A stretch of 64,000 bases of DNA. Origin: Delphinapterus leucas (lineage: Eukaryota > Chordata > Mammalia > Artiodactyla > Monodontidae). The translations under genes and the position numbers were made by a program. Below are positions 54,961 to 64,000 of this stretch, piece after piece. The stretch's first letter is position 1. Each line of letters opens with the position of its first letter. Location of the stretch: NCBI RefSeq assembly GCF_002288925.2, contig NW_022098049.1, positions 3,187,936 through 3,251,935 on the forward strand. The letters are read 5' to 3'. The notes beneath the pieces were generated by a model that made no database searches, was not told where the DNA came from, and worked only from the letters and a program-made list of their open reading frames with translations.

Positions 54961-56019
54961 CTGTGAGTGTGATGATGTACAAAGATATCTAAGAGAGTTG
55001 CATTGAGACCCAATTTCCTCCAGATAGAGATAGATTTCCCTCTAGAGAGGGGCTAGAATATAAATGGACCGGGCCAGCATCCCTGGATTTTTTATTTTGG
55101 AGCATCTCAGCAAACAGTCAAGTTCAGAGCAGCTGTCCTCTGCCTCCTCCTGCCCTCAGGTCAGTGACCCACCAGACTTTCCCTGGCCCCCACTGCATGC
55201 AAGGGCAGAGAGAGCCAGATGAAGCCCAGGGCAATAAACTGCAGCAAAACTGCCCCTCTGGTCTCCTGGGTCGGCGTGTCTCTGCCCAAATGAAAGAGAG
55301 GACTTCCAAAGGAATGCCTCCTTTTTTCATAGAACTTGGTAATGAATTAATCATTGTTCATCTGGGCTGTGTGATCCTTGGTCCTAGTAATGGTGCTAAG
55401 ACATAAATCACAGCTCTTTGCAGGTGGGGTTGAGGAGGGGCCCCAGGATAGCTGTGAAGAGCTGTTCTTCCAACACAGGAAAAAAATATCCTTGTTTTCA
55501 AGCGGCTGGGAGGGCATTCTGGGCTATTTATAATCTGCTGCCGAGCTAAGGCATTTTTGCAGCTGGGCCTGGGAGATAATCAGCACAGTTTTCTTCTCAA
55601 GCCAGGTCTGCAAAACAGACCCGTCTCCTTCGGTAGCCCACCCACCCCATCTGCCCTGGGCCCCCCCAGCCGGGCCTCCCTTTCTCAGCTTCAGTTTCCA
55701 AGAAAGCAAGGAGTGCATTTAAAAGCAGAAAGGCCAAAATACCTCAGCTCAGAGATGAAGGCAAGGATTGTGACCCACTGGCAGATGGATTTGCCTAGAA
55801 CAGGCCTGTGGAATGTCCATGGAACTTGGCACAAAGGGCCTTTCAGAGCTTTGGGGAAGGGGCACATGCCACGGGCTCTGCTTCCTTCTCCCAGAATTTG
55901 CTCCAGATAGAAAAACAGGGTCCCAGGGAGAGCAAATTCCAAAGCACTCCCATTGTATGTCTTGGCAGGAGAGCGAGTGTAGAGGCAAAACTTCTGGAAC
56001 GCGGCTCAAAAGACCTGAC
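54961..56019. other. Repeat-poor interval, no gene seen
   Basis: About 1 kb with no recognised repeat, the longest such stretch in the right half. It contains 'ctagaatataaatgg' near 55055 and a motif cluster at 55524-55579. Frames up to 126 codons overlap on both strands without domains. Confidence 0.4.
55524..55579. promoter_or_regulatory. MEF2 / E-box / GATA-like motif cluster
   Basis: CTATTTATAA at 55524-55533 fits the MEF2 consensus YTAWWWWTAR. CAGCTG at 55560-55565 is an E-box, and AGATAA at 55574-55579 a GATA site. Such groups occur in muscle enhancers. Each motif is short enough to occur by chance, so this is only a candidate. Confidence 0.25.
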
Positions 56020-56115
56020 TCCTAGTTCTTCTCTCCCGTGACTGCCTGGTGACCCGAGGCAAAGCCCTTTATATCTCTGGACCTTGGTTTCCTCATCTAT
56101 AAAACAGGGGACTGG
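56020..56115 (+). repeat. MIR fragment
   Basis: 'ccttggtttcctcatctata' and 'aaacaggggactgggctc' match the MIR core. Confidence 0.75.
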
Positions 56116-56138
56116 GCTCAGTGTTTTTAAACACTTTT

Positions 56139-56339
56139 TTTTTTTGCAGTACGCGGGCCTCTCACTGCTGTGGCCCCTCCCGTTGCGGAGCACAGGCTCC
56201 GGACGCGCAGGCTCAGCGGCCATGGCTCACGGGCCCAGCCGCTCCGTGGCATGTGGGATCTTCCCGGACCGGGGCACGAACCTGTGTCCCTTGCATCGGC
56301 AGGCGGACTCTCAACCACTGCGCCACCAGGGAAGCCCTC
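56139..56339 (-). mobile_element. CHR-type cetacean SINE, 210-bp class
   Basis: Inverse SINE with 'gcagtacgcgggcctctcac', 'gctccggacgcgcaggctca' and 'gcgccaccagggaagccc'. The 8-bp TSD acactttt lies at 56131-56138 and 56340-56347. Confidence 0.94.
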
Positions 56340-56759
56340 ACACTTTTAATTAAAGCTCATTCATAAAATAATATTGCATAGAAGTGGAGCATGTAAAACA
56401 GATACAAGCAGTGTAACTGGTTGAAGTGGAGGGGGTACAGGGGTTGAGACTGAAAGCCCACTGGCTTGGCCTCCTTCTCAGTCTGACGTGATGGATGAAG
56501 AATGTCCAGGAGTTTAGGGTTCCACAAGAGTTTGACCATTGCTGGCTTGGTAGTGTCTAATAGTCTAAGCTTTGAAATTCATTCATTCATTCATCCTCCA
56601 CAAATATTTATGGAGCTCCTACCACATATCAGGCTGGACTTGGTGTTGGGGATAAAAAGATGAGAAAGAAAGCCATTGCTCTTCCTCATGAAGCTTGCAA
56701 TCTAGTTAGGGAGTTTAAATATTAGTTAAATAAATAATTTATTCAATACTGATATTGAT

Positions 56760-56818
56760 TAAATATATATATATTTAAGTTATATATATAAATATATGTA
56801 ATATACAGAATATATATC
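56760..56818. repeat. AT-rich simple repeat
   Basis: Imperfect (AT)n and (ATATA)n between the L2 end and the MLT1. Confidence 0.8.
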
Positions 56819-57258
56819 TGGGTTGAGTGGTGTCCTCTCCCCAAAGCTGATGTCCTTCCCAGAACCTCAGAATGTGATCCTATTTGGAAATAAAGTCTTT
56901 GCAGATGGAATTGGTTAAGAGGAGATCATACTGAAGTAGGCTGAGCCTCAAATCCAGTATGGTTGGTGTCCTTATAAGAAGAGAAGAGGAGACATGGACA
57001 GAGACGCATGAGGGAATGCCCTGTGGTGACCGAGGCAGAGATGCAGCTGCAAGCCAAGGGATGCCAAGGATAGTTGGCAACTAAGAAACTAGGAGGAGGC
57101 AAGAAGGACTCTTCCCTAGAGGCTGGGAGGAAGTGTGGCCTGCTGACACCTTGATTTTGGACATCTGGCCTCCAGAACTATAAGAGAATAAAATTCTGTT
57201 GTTTTAAGCCACCCAGTTTGTGGGATTTGTTATAACAGCCCTGAAGAAACTAATAAAG
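56819..57258 (-). repeat. MLT1-type LTR (ERVL-MaLR), antisense
   Basis: Inverse order of MLT1: 'cagaatgtgatcctatttgg', 'ggtgtccttataagaagaga', 'ggcctccagaactataagag', 'ttttaagccacccagtttgt', ending 'ccctgaagaaactaataa'. Full length. Confidence 0.87.
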
Positions 57259-57261
57259 ATA

Positions 57262-57902
57262 CAGTTGATTATCACTGTTCGCAGTAGTTACATTTTATAA
57301 AGTCACCTCAAGTGCCAAATTGTGAATATTGAACCACTGCTCTTAGGGGAGATATAGGGTTAGGTTCCTGTGAGCCTCTAGTCACAACATTTTCATCAAC
57401 CAATCAATACATAACCTTATTCTACGTGTGCTTCTGTTCAAAGACGTCTTATTTAATAAGTACTGTTGAGCCATTGACATTGAACTCATTCCAACAGCAG
57501 CACAACTCTTACCTGAATGAATCTTATCTAACATGCATCTTTTCTCCATAAGGCACATCATGGCCTTCTGTGCTTAGGACACTAGACAGCACTTTGGCAT
57601 TGTGCTTGGAGGCCATTTTCAACTGGGAAACCACCAACTGAAAGCCCCCAAATGCGAAAAACATGGCACAAAACTGACTGCAGAAAGGACAAATGCTTAG
57701 AGTCTGAAACAAGAAGCAGAGTGCCACCTTGTTGGACCTCAGCTGGGAAAGTGTGCGTTGGGGGACTCAAACTTTTTACTGCTCTGCACGTACCCACAAA
57801 TGACCTCAAAAGCACTAGGGGTATTGATCTGGGGGTTACAAATATATTTTAGGGAGAAGGCAAATTTACAAATACAGAATCTGCAATAGTGAGGATGGAC
57901 TG
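57262..57902 (+). mobile_element. TcMar-Tigger-like non-autonomous DNA transposon
   Basis: Termini cagttgattatcactgttcg (57262 on) and, inverted, cagtccatcctcactattgc (57902 down) are diverged terminal inverted repeats. TA precedes the left end (57260-57261); TG follows the right end. Interior motifs 'atagggttaggttcctgtga' and 'caatcaatacataacctta' match a common Tigger-class element. No transposase is left. Confidence 0.82.
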
Positions 57903-57905
57903 TGG

Positions 57906-57934
57906 ACACACACACACGCACACACGCACACACA
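57906..57934. repeat. (CA)n microsatellite
   Basis: About 13 CA units interrupted by G, directly after the DNA transposon. Confidence 0.85.
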
Positions 57935-58290
57935 TTCAAATTATAAGAAACCCTGGGAAGGAAAAGAATAGAGTATTTGAGAGATGAGGGAACACTTAGC
58001 TGGCATAGTCAGGTAAGTGGCGGCATTTTAAGCCGAGGCCTGAAGGTAGAGGGGAGCCAGAAGAGGAAGGAAAGATCGACCAGCAGAGGAGGGGCAGCTG
58101 GGAGGAAGTCTGGGGCATGAAAGAGCTTGGTGCATTTGAGTGAAGTGGGATGCATGAGCAAGACAGTGAATGGTATGGGGCGAGGGTTCTTCTTAAAGTG
58201 CAGTGGGACACTCTCGGAGTGTTTTGAGCAGAAAAATGAAATGTACAAGGCAGAGCTGATGTTCTCTCTAGCTGCTGCATGGATTCACCA

Positions 58291-58769
58291 GAACAAGATC
58301 TGGTTCCCCCCGCTGGCTAATCTGAGAAGTAAATTTGTGACGCTCTCAGATCCTTCTCTGGATTTATGCAGACATATATAAATGCCAAACAACGTGTCAC
58401 GGCATGGTCAGACCTCAGTTTGTTCTGCACGTAATGGTATTTAATGTTTAAATCAGATCTACTGGGCATGTGATGCCTCAAACCAAGGGAGTAAGACTTC
58501 CATGTGGCCATTTCAGCTTGTACCGCAGGAAAGGGGAGGGAGATATTTTTAGCAGGGAGACCTCTCAGTGCCCCTAAACCACGCTGGAGGCACTGCCCTG
58601 CCCCGGCATTTGGTGGGCCTGACCTATCAGCTTTCATACTGAGGGCGTGGGCAGGCCAGGGTAACCCATGCTGCCAGGAATGCCTGACCAGAAACTGCTC
58701 TCGGGTGTGTCCTGGAGCTGCCTCCCCTTCCCTTGACCCCAGGACTGCTGGCTTCCTGGCCTTGTGAAA
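58291..58769. other. Repeat-poor sequence, no gene confirmed
   Basis: A 178-codon minus-strand frame (58853-58317) has no recognised domain and extends into a MIR. Confidence 0.35.
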
Positions 58770-58900
58770 TCTTCTAGAAGCAGGAAGGAGCCTGAGCTCT
58801 GTGCAAGGCTGCTTGAGTTTGACTTCACGGCTTTGCCGCGTGCTCTTGAACAACTTCCAGGCATCGCTTCATTATGTCCGTCTAACATGAGTTACCATCC
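58770..58900 (+). repeat. MIR fragment
   Basis: 'gcttgagtttgacttcacgg' and 'gtgctcttgaacaacttcc' match the MIR head and core. Confidence 0.6.
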
Positions 58901-59439
58901 CCCTCGACCCCCACCAAACCCACCAGAAGAAACAGGATGGCGTTTCTATGGAGACACTTGGAACTCGTTGGCAAGTGGTGCTCTGTAAGTGGGAAGCCCT
59001 GTGGCTGCCATTTTCTCTCCTTCCTTGAGGAGAAAGTCCCTTGTTAATCATGGAGACAATCTGAGTAAGCTTGTTCCTTGGCATTTGATGACTGAGAAAG
59101 CCCCTCTTGCTATGTCATATTTTCTTCCTCTTCTCTGCAGCTTACCAACACTCCCTTCTGTAGGACATGCTGAGGAATGATTATGAGTCAAAAGAAAGAA
59201 TGACCAAAAAGTGGTTTTTCTGGTCTGGTATTTAGAGAGAAAGTTCAACTCAAAAGTGAGCTATTCCAACCCTTGAAAGGTGAAGAGGCTCTTAGCTGAA
59301 AACACTTGGTGTTTTAATATGAAAACTGCCTGCCTGCCCCAGAGAAACTGCCTTTGTTCCTCAATTTACCTCAGCCTTCAGCTTTTTCAGTCTGCAGGGG
59401 TTTGTAGAATCCATCCTGGCCAGGAACTGAGCTGTTGTC
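58901..59439. other. Unassigned sequence, no gene seen
   Basis: No repeat or exon recognised. Confidence 0.35.
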
Positions 59440-59545
59440 CCTGTCCTGACATCTTCTTGTGAGACCTTGGGCCAGTCACTCACCCGCTTGGGGGCCTCCC
59501 TGTCTGCAAAGGGTGAATACAGGCAGCCTGCTGGGCAGCCGTCTC
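59440..59545 (+). repeat. MIR fragment
   Basis: 'gagaccttgggccagtcact' and 'ctccctgtctgcaaagggtg' match the MIR core. Confidence 0.7.
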
Positions 59546-60419
59546 CACTTCCTTGGAGCGGGTATTTTATTGCATTCTTTTGTGCTTAAGGAATCCAGAA
59601 TTAGATCCCCCAAATATGCCTGAGAAACCTCTACTCCATGGGAGCTCAAACCAAGTAATGAAAACCATCAAAAACAACTAGGCAGCCTGTGTCCTTAAGT
59701 CACCTCTTCCTGGGAGGTCCAGGAGCATCCTTTCTACTTTCCCTGAATTCTTCCCTGCCCTCCCCACAGGGCCATGCCCCCTGGTCTGCAGAGCGCGTGT
59801 TGGCACAGGGATGGACAATCAGACCCTTGTGTGAAACTGTACTGGGGAGAGGACACCACTTTATAAAGCAGGACCAAACCGCTGGCTTCTGACCTCAGAA
59901 GCAGGTCTCCTGGCTAAAATTCTCCAAAGGGTTGCTTCAAGCCTCCCAAACTCAGTTGAGGTCAGCAGAAATTTACAAAGGTACCTCTGGGTGTGGGTGC
60001 TGGGCTGGGTGCTGGGACGTGAATGTAGGAGGACAGAGTTCCTGCCCGAGGGTCCCAGTCAGGGGAGGCAGAGAGAGGCCTCTGAGGAATCTGCTCCCGT
60101 GGAAGGTGACAAGTGATGTGATGGGATAAACACAAAGTGCTAAGAGAAGGCAGACAAAAGGCCCAGCTAAGAAGTGTGCACAGAGCCAGACACGATTCCT
60201 GACCCAGCTGTCTATCCCACATGCAGCCTCAGTAAGAGACGTCATTTCCCCACGTTTTTTCTGCAGCAGTTTATGAAGCTTTTTCACACATAAGAGCTCA
60301 CTTGTTCCTCACAAGCACTTGGGGAAACAGACGAAACAGCAGCAGCGTCTTTCTCCGCTTGATACGTGGGGAGGCTGAAGTCTCACCAGGGATGGTTCCC
60401 ATGGCAGACGCACAGCGGT
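59546..60419. other. Unassigned sequence, no gene seen
   Basis: No firm repeat or exon. The last 120 bases may include a decayed antisense MIR. Confidence 0.35.
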
Positions 60420-61115
60420 TACTGATAGTCATGCAATGAGCATCACTTCCTTCGATTAACTACTTCCCCCGGGCCAGGCCTGTGCTGAGCCCTTGACAAA
60501 CACGATCTCTTTTAATTCTCACAATTCTGCAAAACAGGTCTTTTTTCTTTAAAAAAAAAAAAGGCAATAAAATACATCTACCATAAAATTCACCATTTTA
60601 ACCATCTTTAAGTGGCATTAAGTACATTCACATTGTTCTGTCATCACCACATCCATCCACAGAACTCTTCATCTTGCAAAACCGAAATTCTATATCCATT
60701 CAACAACTGTCAATCTTCCCTCCTCCCAGTTTTTATCGTTTTGTGACTGGCTTATTTTACTTAGCATAATGGCCTCAAGGTCCATTTGTGTTGCAGCATG
60801 TGTCTGAATTACTTTCCTTTCTAAGGCTGAATAGTATTCCTCTGTATATACATACACTACATTTTGTTTATCCATTCATCAATTGGTGGACACTTAGGTT
60901 GCTTCCACTTTTTGGCTATTGTGAATAATGCTGCTATGAACGTGGGTGTACAAATATCTCTTCAAGAAAACAGATATTATGCATCCCCCTTTTCCAGAAG
61001 GGGGAACTGAGGCTCCGAGATATTAAGTAATATTAAGTACTTGCTCCTGTTTCATCAATAATAAATGGGAGAACCAGAGACAGGGTTCCTAACCATTGAA
61101 CCATAATGCCCCTAA
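60420..61115 (-). repeat. MIR SINE, antisense, split by an old L1
   Basis: 60420-60540 ('gaccaggcctgtgctgagc'-like head and 'ttttaattctcacaattctg') and 60966-61115 ('gaactgaggctccgagata', 'gagaaccagagacagggttc') are two halves of one inverse MIR. Confidence 0.72.
60545..60965 (-). repeat. Old L1 (L1M) 3' region, antisense, inside a MIR
   Basis: 'accatcttttaagtgg'-type start, 'agtacattcacattgttctg', 'ttatccattcatcaattgg' and 'gtgaataatgctgctatgaa' match the L1M 3' region also seen at 33967-34640. Both copies end at nearly the same ORF2 position. Confidence 0.82.
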
Positions 61116-61119
61116 AAAA

Positions 61120-61315
61120 CATGGATTTTAACGTTAAAAATATCTGAGTTCACATCCCAGCTCTGCCATGAACTGATTGTGACATTGGGCAAGTCACTTA
61201 GCCTCTCTGAGCTAAATTGTAAGGATACTGTTGTAAGGATGACATGAAGTGATTTGCTAATTATAGTGCTGTCACATAGTAGGCGCTGAATAAATATTGG
61301 CTTTTGTTATCACTG
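61120..61315 (+). repeat. MIR SINE, nearly full length
   Basis: 'acatcccagctctgccatga', 'gggcaagtcacttagcctct' and 'catagtaggcgctgaataaa' are near-consensus MIR. Confidence 0.9.
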
Positions 61316-61569
61316 TAACGACACGTGGCAAGTATGCAGGAGAGCTAACCCAAGAACCCGCACCCTCTGATCCCTTGGCTAGAACCTGCCAGGTGGGCTG
61401 CACTCCTGGCCAGATGCCAGCTCTTGCCAGCCTGGCTGTGAATTGTGCTTAGACTACCTTTGTTACCTCGCACCTGGGACAGGCCAGGTCTGCAGCCTGG
61501 ACCTGCCACCCGCACTCTGTACCAGCCCAGGGCCGAGGACGTCACGGCACTTGTGTGACAGCAAGGTAC

Positions 61570-61690
61570 AAAAAAGAAAGCAGTGTCTGGGAGTCAGGAG
61601 AAGGGGGTCCTAACGCAGCGTGGCCACTAAGCAGACCCCTTCCCCTCCCCTCTGGGCCTCTATTTCCTCACTCATAGATCAAGGTTTTAC
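61570..61690 (+). repeat. MIR fragment
   Basis: 'cagcgtggccactaagcag' and 'gcctctatttcctcactcat' match the MIR core. Confidence 0.65.
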
Positions 61691-61749
61691 AGGTGATGAT
61701 TGCCATGGTCAGCATGTTCTGGAAATGTCTAAGCTGTGGCCTCAGTGTG

Positions 61750-61990
61750 GTGTTGTGAAGGCTTTGGGTTGAGCGGTCAGACTGTCTGGGCTCAAACCCT
61801 GGGACTGCTGCCTTCTCGCTGTGTAACCTTGAACCCGGGTCTTGTTACCTCTCCAGACTTGGTTTTCTCTTGACTAAAAACAGAGCATAAGAACAGAGCT
61901 TGCGTCGTGGGCTGCTGTGAGGATTAGGTGAGAGTACGTGCCTGGCATAACTTAAGTGCCCACTAAATGCTGGCTGTTAGTTTCCTCTTA
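61750..61990 (+). repeat. MIR SINE
   Basis: 'gactgtctgggctcaaaccc', 'cgctgtgtaaccttgaaccc', 'gctgctgtgaggattaggtg' and 'gtgcccactaaatgctggct' cover the whole MIR. Confidence 0.88.
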
Positions 61991-62059
61991 CGATTATGGG
62001 AACAAATGCCTATTGGCTTCTTGACTTCTAGATGAGAGGCCAAGGGTAGTGAGAAGGGG

Positions 62060-62250
62060 TGTGGTGGAGCCAAAGGTCCCTCACCTGTGAACCTCGGGTT
62101 TCCCCGTGGCAGCAGGAACAACCATAATCTATGTCAAAAGGTTGTGATGGGGATTAAATGAGATCAGAACTGTAATTCTCCCAGCACAGTGCCTGGCACA
62201 TAGTGAGGGCTTAGTCAATGGGTATTGGTGGTAGAATTATTCCTATTTTA
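62060..62250 (+). repeat. MIR SINE
   Basis: 'gggattaaatgagatcagaa' and 'agtgcctggcacatagtgag' are near-consensus MIR 3' half; the 5' half is diverged. Confidence 0.82.
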
Positions 62251-62264
62251 AAGTTTTAGAAACG

Positions 62265-62830
62265 TGTTTCTTCTCATAGATTGTTGGGAAGCATGTAAAT
62301 TCATGTAACACCTTTGAAGGACGATTTAGCAACAGCTTTCAAAACTAGAAGTCCGTTTGCCCCTCAACCGAGCAACACCACTTCCAATTGCACGAAATAG
62401 TCAGGAAATGATATATGTCCAAAGTTATCCATTGTAGCACTGATTGCAAATGTTCACCAGTTTAGAGCTGACTAAAATAAGTTATGGGTTGGAAAACTAT
62501 ACAGCTGTGCAAATGATAGAGGAAACTCTTCATGTTCTAATATGGAAAGGTTTCTAAGATATATTAGTTGAGAAAATTAAGGAGCAGAACACTATGTACC
62601 ACTATACAAGGCTTGTCACTTGCATAGAAAGGAGGGGAGGTATATCATCATATAAGCACATAAATGCTTGTATATGCATTAAAAAAAATCTGTGGAAAGC
62701 TCCACAGCAGGCACTGAGTTCCTGAGAGATAGTTAAGAAGAGGGAGAATTTTCACTGTATCTTCTTATAATTATTTTTGTAACCTTGAGAATGTATTAAC
62801 TATTCAAAAAATTAAGTAGAGTGAAATTTT
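62265..62830 (+). repeat. Old L1 (L1M/HAL1) 3' region, sense
   Basis: 'agttatccattgtagcactg', 'ggaaaactatacagctgtgc' and 'tcttcttataattatttttg' match an old L1 end. Confidence 0.7.
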
Positions 62831-62837
62831 GTTAAGG

Positions 62838-62925
62838 AAAGAAGAAAGGGGAAGGCAGGGAGGAAGGTAGGGTGGGAGGGAAGGAGGGGGATGAGGGTGA
62901 GAGAGGGAAGGAGGGAGAGGAATCT
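62838..62925. repeat. Purine-rich (GGAA/GGGA)n tract
   Basis: Nearly pure A/G on the plus strand for about 85 bases. It directly follows the old L1 end. Confidence 0.85.
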
Positions 62926-63790
62926 GTTCCCAGCATCCTGGGCGGAGTAGAGTCATCAGATAGGACAGGAGAAGAGCAGGCCTACCCAGCCAAGGAGGGG
63001 CCGGACGTGCTGAGCATCACAGTTCACCACATCTGGCTGAGCTTGAATGTTGATTATGATAAGGAAGGGGACGCTGACTTACCAAATAGAACCTGGCACT
63101 GGGAGAAGTCTGGCAGCCCTACAGGCAGGCTGTCTTTCAACAGGGGTATGACAGAAAGGGCTGCGGCTCGCCCTTCTTTTTAGCAGCTGCTCCCACACTC
63201 ATGGCCCCCTTCTGGGGTCCCTGCCACTCCCAGAGAGGACAACACGGGCTTAGCCTGTTGACACTCCTTCTCTCCTGAGAAAAGAGCACAGACAGAAAAG
63301 GAGGAGCCTATTGCCATGTTTTCTCCTTTCATTGTCTGATTTCTTAAACTTGTTTACATGGCAAATGTAAGAGCCAAGGGTACAGTATTTCCTGGAAACA
63401 AAGTCTTAAACACAGGAAAGGCAGACATGGTGATATTCATTCCCCAGGCCAGCACCCCTCTGTCCTCTTGGACGAATAATTTAGAGATCTGACTGTTGTC
63501 CAGGAGTTATAATAATTTCTTGTCATTGATGGTATGAATTTGGAGATGAATACAAAGTTGTATATATAGATGCATATTTCTGATTGTTTTCTCAACATTT
63601 GACTTTGTACACATCTTTTTGCCTAGGTTTTGGTACACATTACTATTATAATAATATATACACACGATATGAGTTTGTATAAAATTCATAAATACTGTAT
63701 ATCCATGGAAAATAATTACAAACATAGTAGTAATTTTGTTTGTTTTCACATCCTTTATCTCATTTGATTTTCAAACACCCCTGTAAATTA
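62926..63790. other. Unassigned sequence, no gene seen
   Basis: No repeat or exon recognised in 62926-63500. 63500-63760 is AT-rich without a clear family. Confidence 0.35.
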
Positions 63791-63794
63791 GGTA

Positions 63795-64000
63795 TTTATT
63801 CATCACTTACTGAGCACCCATCATGTCCAAGGTGCTGTGCTAGGTCCTGGTGCTTCAGAGATAAAATGGCACGGCCATGGTATCTAAAAGGTCTAGTCTA
63901 GTCACAGAGACCAACCAACACACAAACAGGTATGCAATTTATGAAATATATACAAGATGATGTGGGAGCACTGAGAAGGGGCACCCAACCTAACCAAGTG
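63795..64000 (-). repeat. L2 3' end, antisense, cut by the window edge
   Basis: 'tattcatcacttactgagca' and 'aaggtgctgtgctaggtcct' are the inverted L2 end. Confidence 0.72.

Larger units (their letters stand above)
56575..58290 (-). repeat. L2, antisense, split by an MLT1 and a Tigger-like transposon
   Basis: 56575-56760 has the inverted L2 end ('aattcattcattcattcatc', 'gaagcttgcaatctagttag'). 57945-58290 has inner L2 ('cctgaaggtagaggggagcc', 'catgaaagagcttggtgc'). The DNA between is an AT run, an MLT1 LTR and a DNA transposon. Confidence 0.7.

Noticed and set aside
57906..57934. Z-DNA-type regulatory site at the (CA)n run
   Set aside because: The run is short and interrupted, with nothing around it to suggest function.

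Overview
This is mammalian nuclear DNA, almost certainly from a cetacean and probably a toothed whale. The clearest sign is fourteen insertions of the tRNA-derived SINE that starts with 'ttccctggtgg' (CHR-type, known from whales and hippos). They occur in a 210-bp class, a 300-350-bp class and a short 120-bp class, many with A tails and visible target-site duplications (TSDs). The young LINE-1 3' ends and a 75-bp mariner palindrome are also typical of Cetartiodactyla. The background of MIR, L2, MLT1, hAT-Charlie and Tigger copies is normal for a placental mammal.

I found no protein-coding host gene, host exon, tRNA, rRNA or CRISPR array. Every long open frame is either LINE-1 coding remnant or a chance frame through repeats, so the window reads as intergenic or deep intronic. 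No new protein-based system is visible.

Layout. 1-10.6 kb: MIR, L2, an MLT1 LTR, an old L1 holding a SINE and a mariner palindrome, and a SINE inside a SINE. 10.6-20.7 kb: an older minus-strand L1 split by a nearly complete younger minus-strand L1 (11638-19002), which is flanked by a 15-bp TSD and carries a SINE in its 5' UTR. 20.7-28 kb: repeat-poor DNA, one 210-bp SINE, an ERV1-like LTR, and MER5A and MER20-like hAT elements. 28-35 kb: L2 copies split by old L1 copies. 35-43 kb: many MIRs, an MLT1, and young and old L1 3' ends. 43.6-45.8 kb: a nearly identical 0.92-kb tandem duplication, each copy ending in a 30-bp minisatellite. 46-52 kb: MIRs, a young L1 end, and a long L2 holding an MLT1 and a SINE. 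52.3-53.4 kb: a CpG cluster beside a solo ERV1-like LTR of the same family as the one at 23.9 kb. 54-56 kb: repeat-poor DNA with a MEF2/E-box/GATA-like cluster. 56-64 kb: an L2 holding an MLT1 and a Tigger-like transposon, a MIR split by an old L1, and a MIR-rich end.

The main value is the insertion history read from nested elements and TSDs, plus three sites worth checking: the tandem duplication, the CpG/ETS/CRE-like cluster next to the solo LTR, and the lesion map of the long L1. Family names come from recalled consensus sequences, not a search; repeat edges without a TSD are good to about 10-30 bp.
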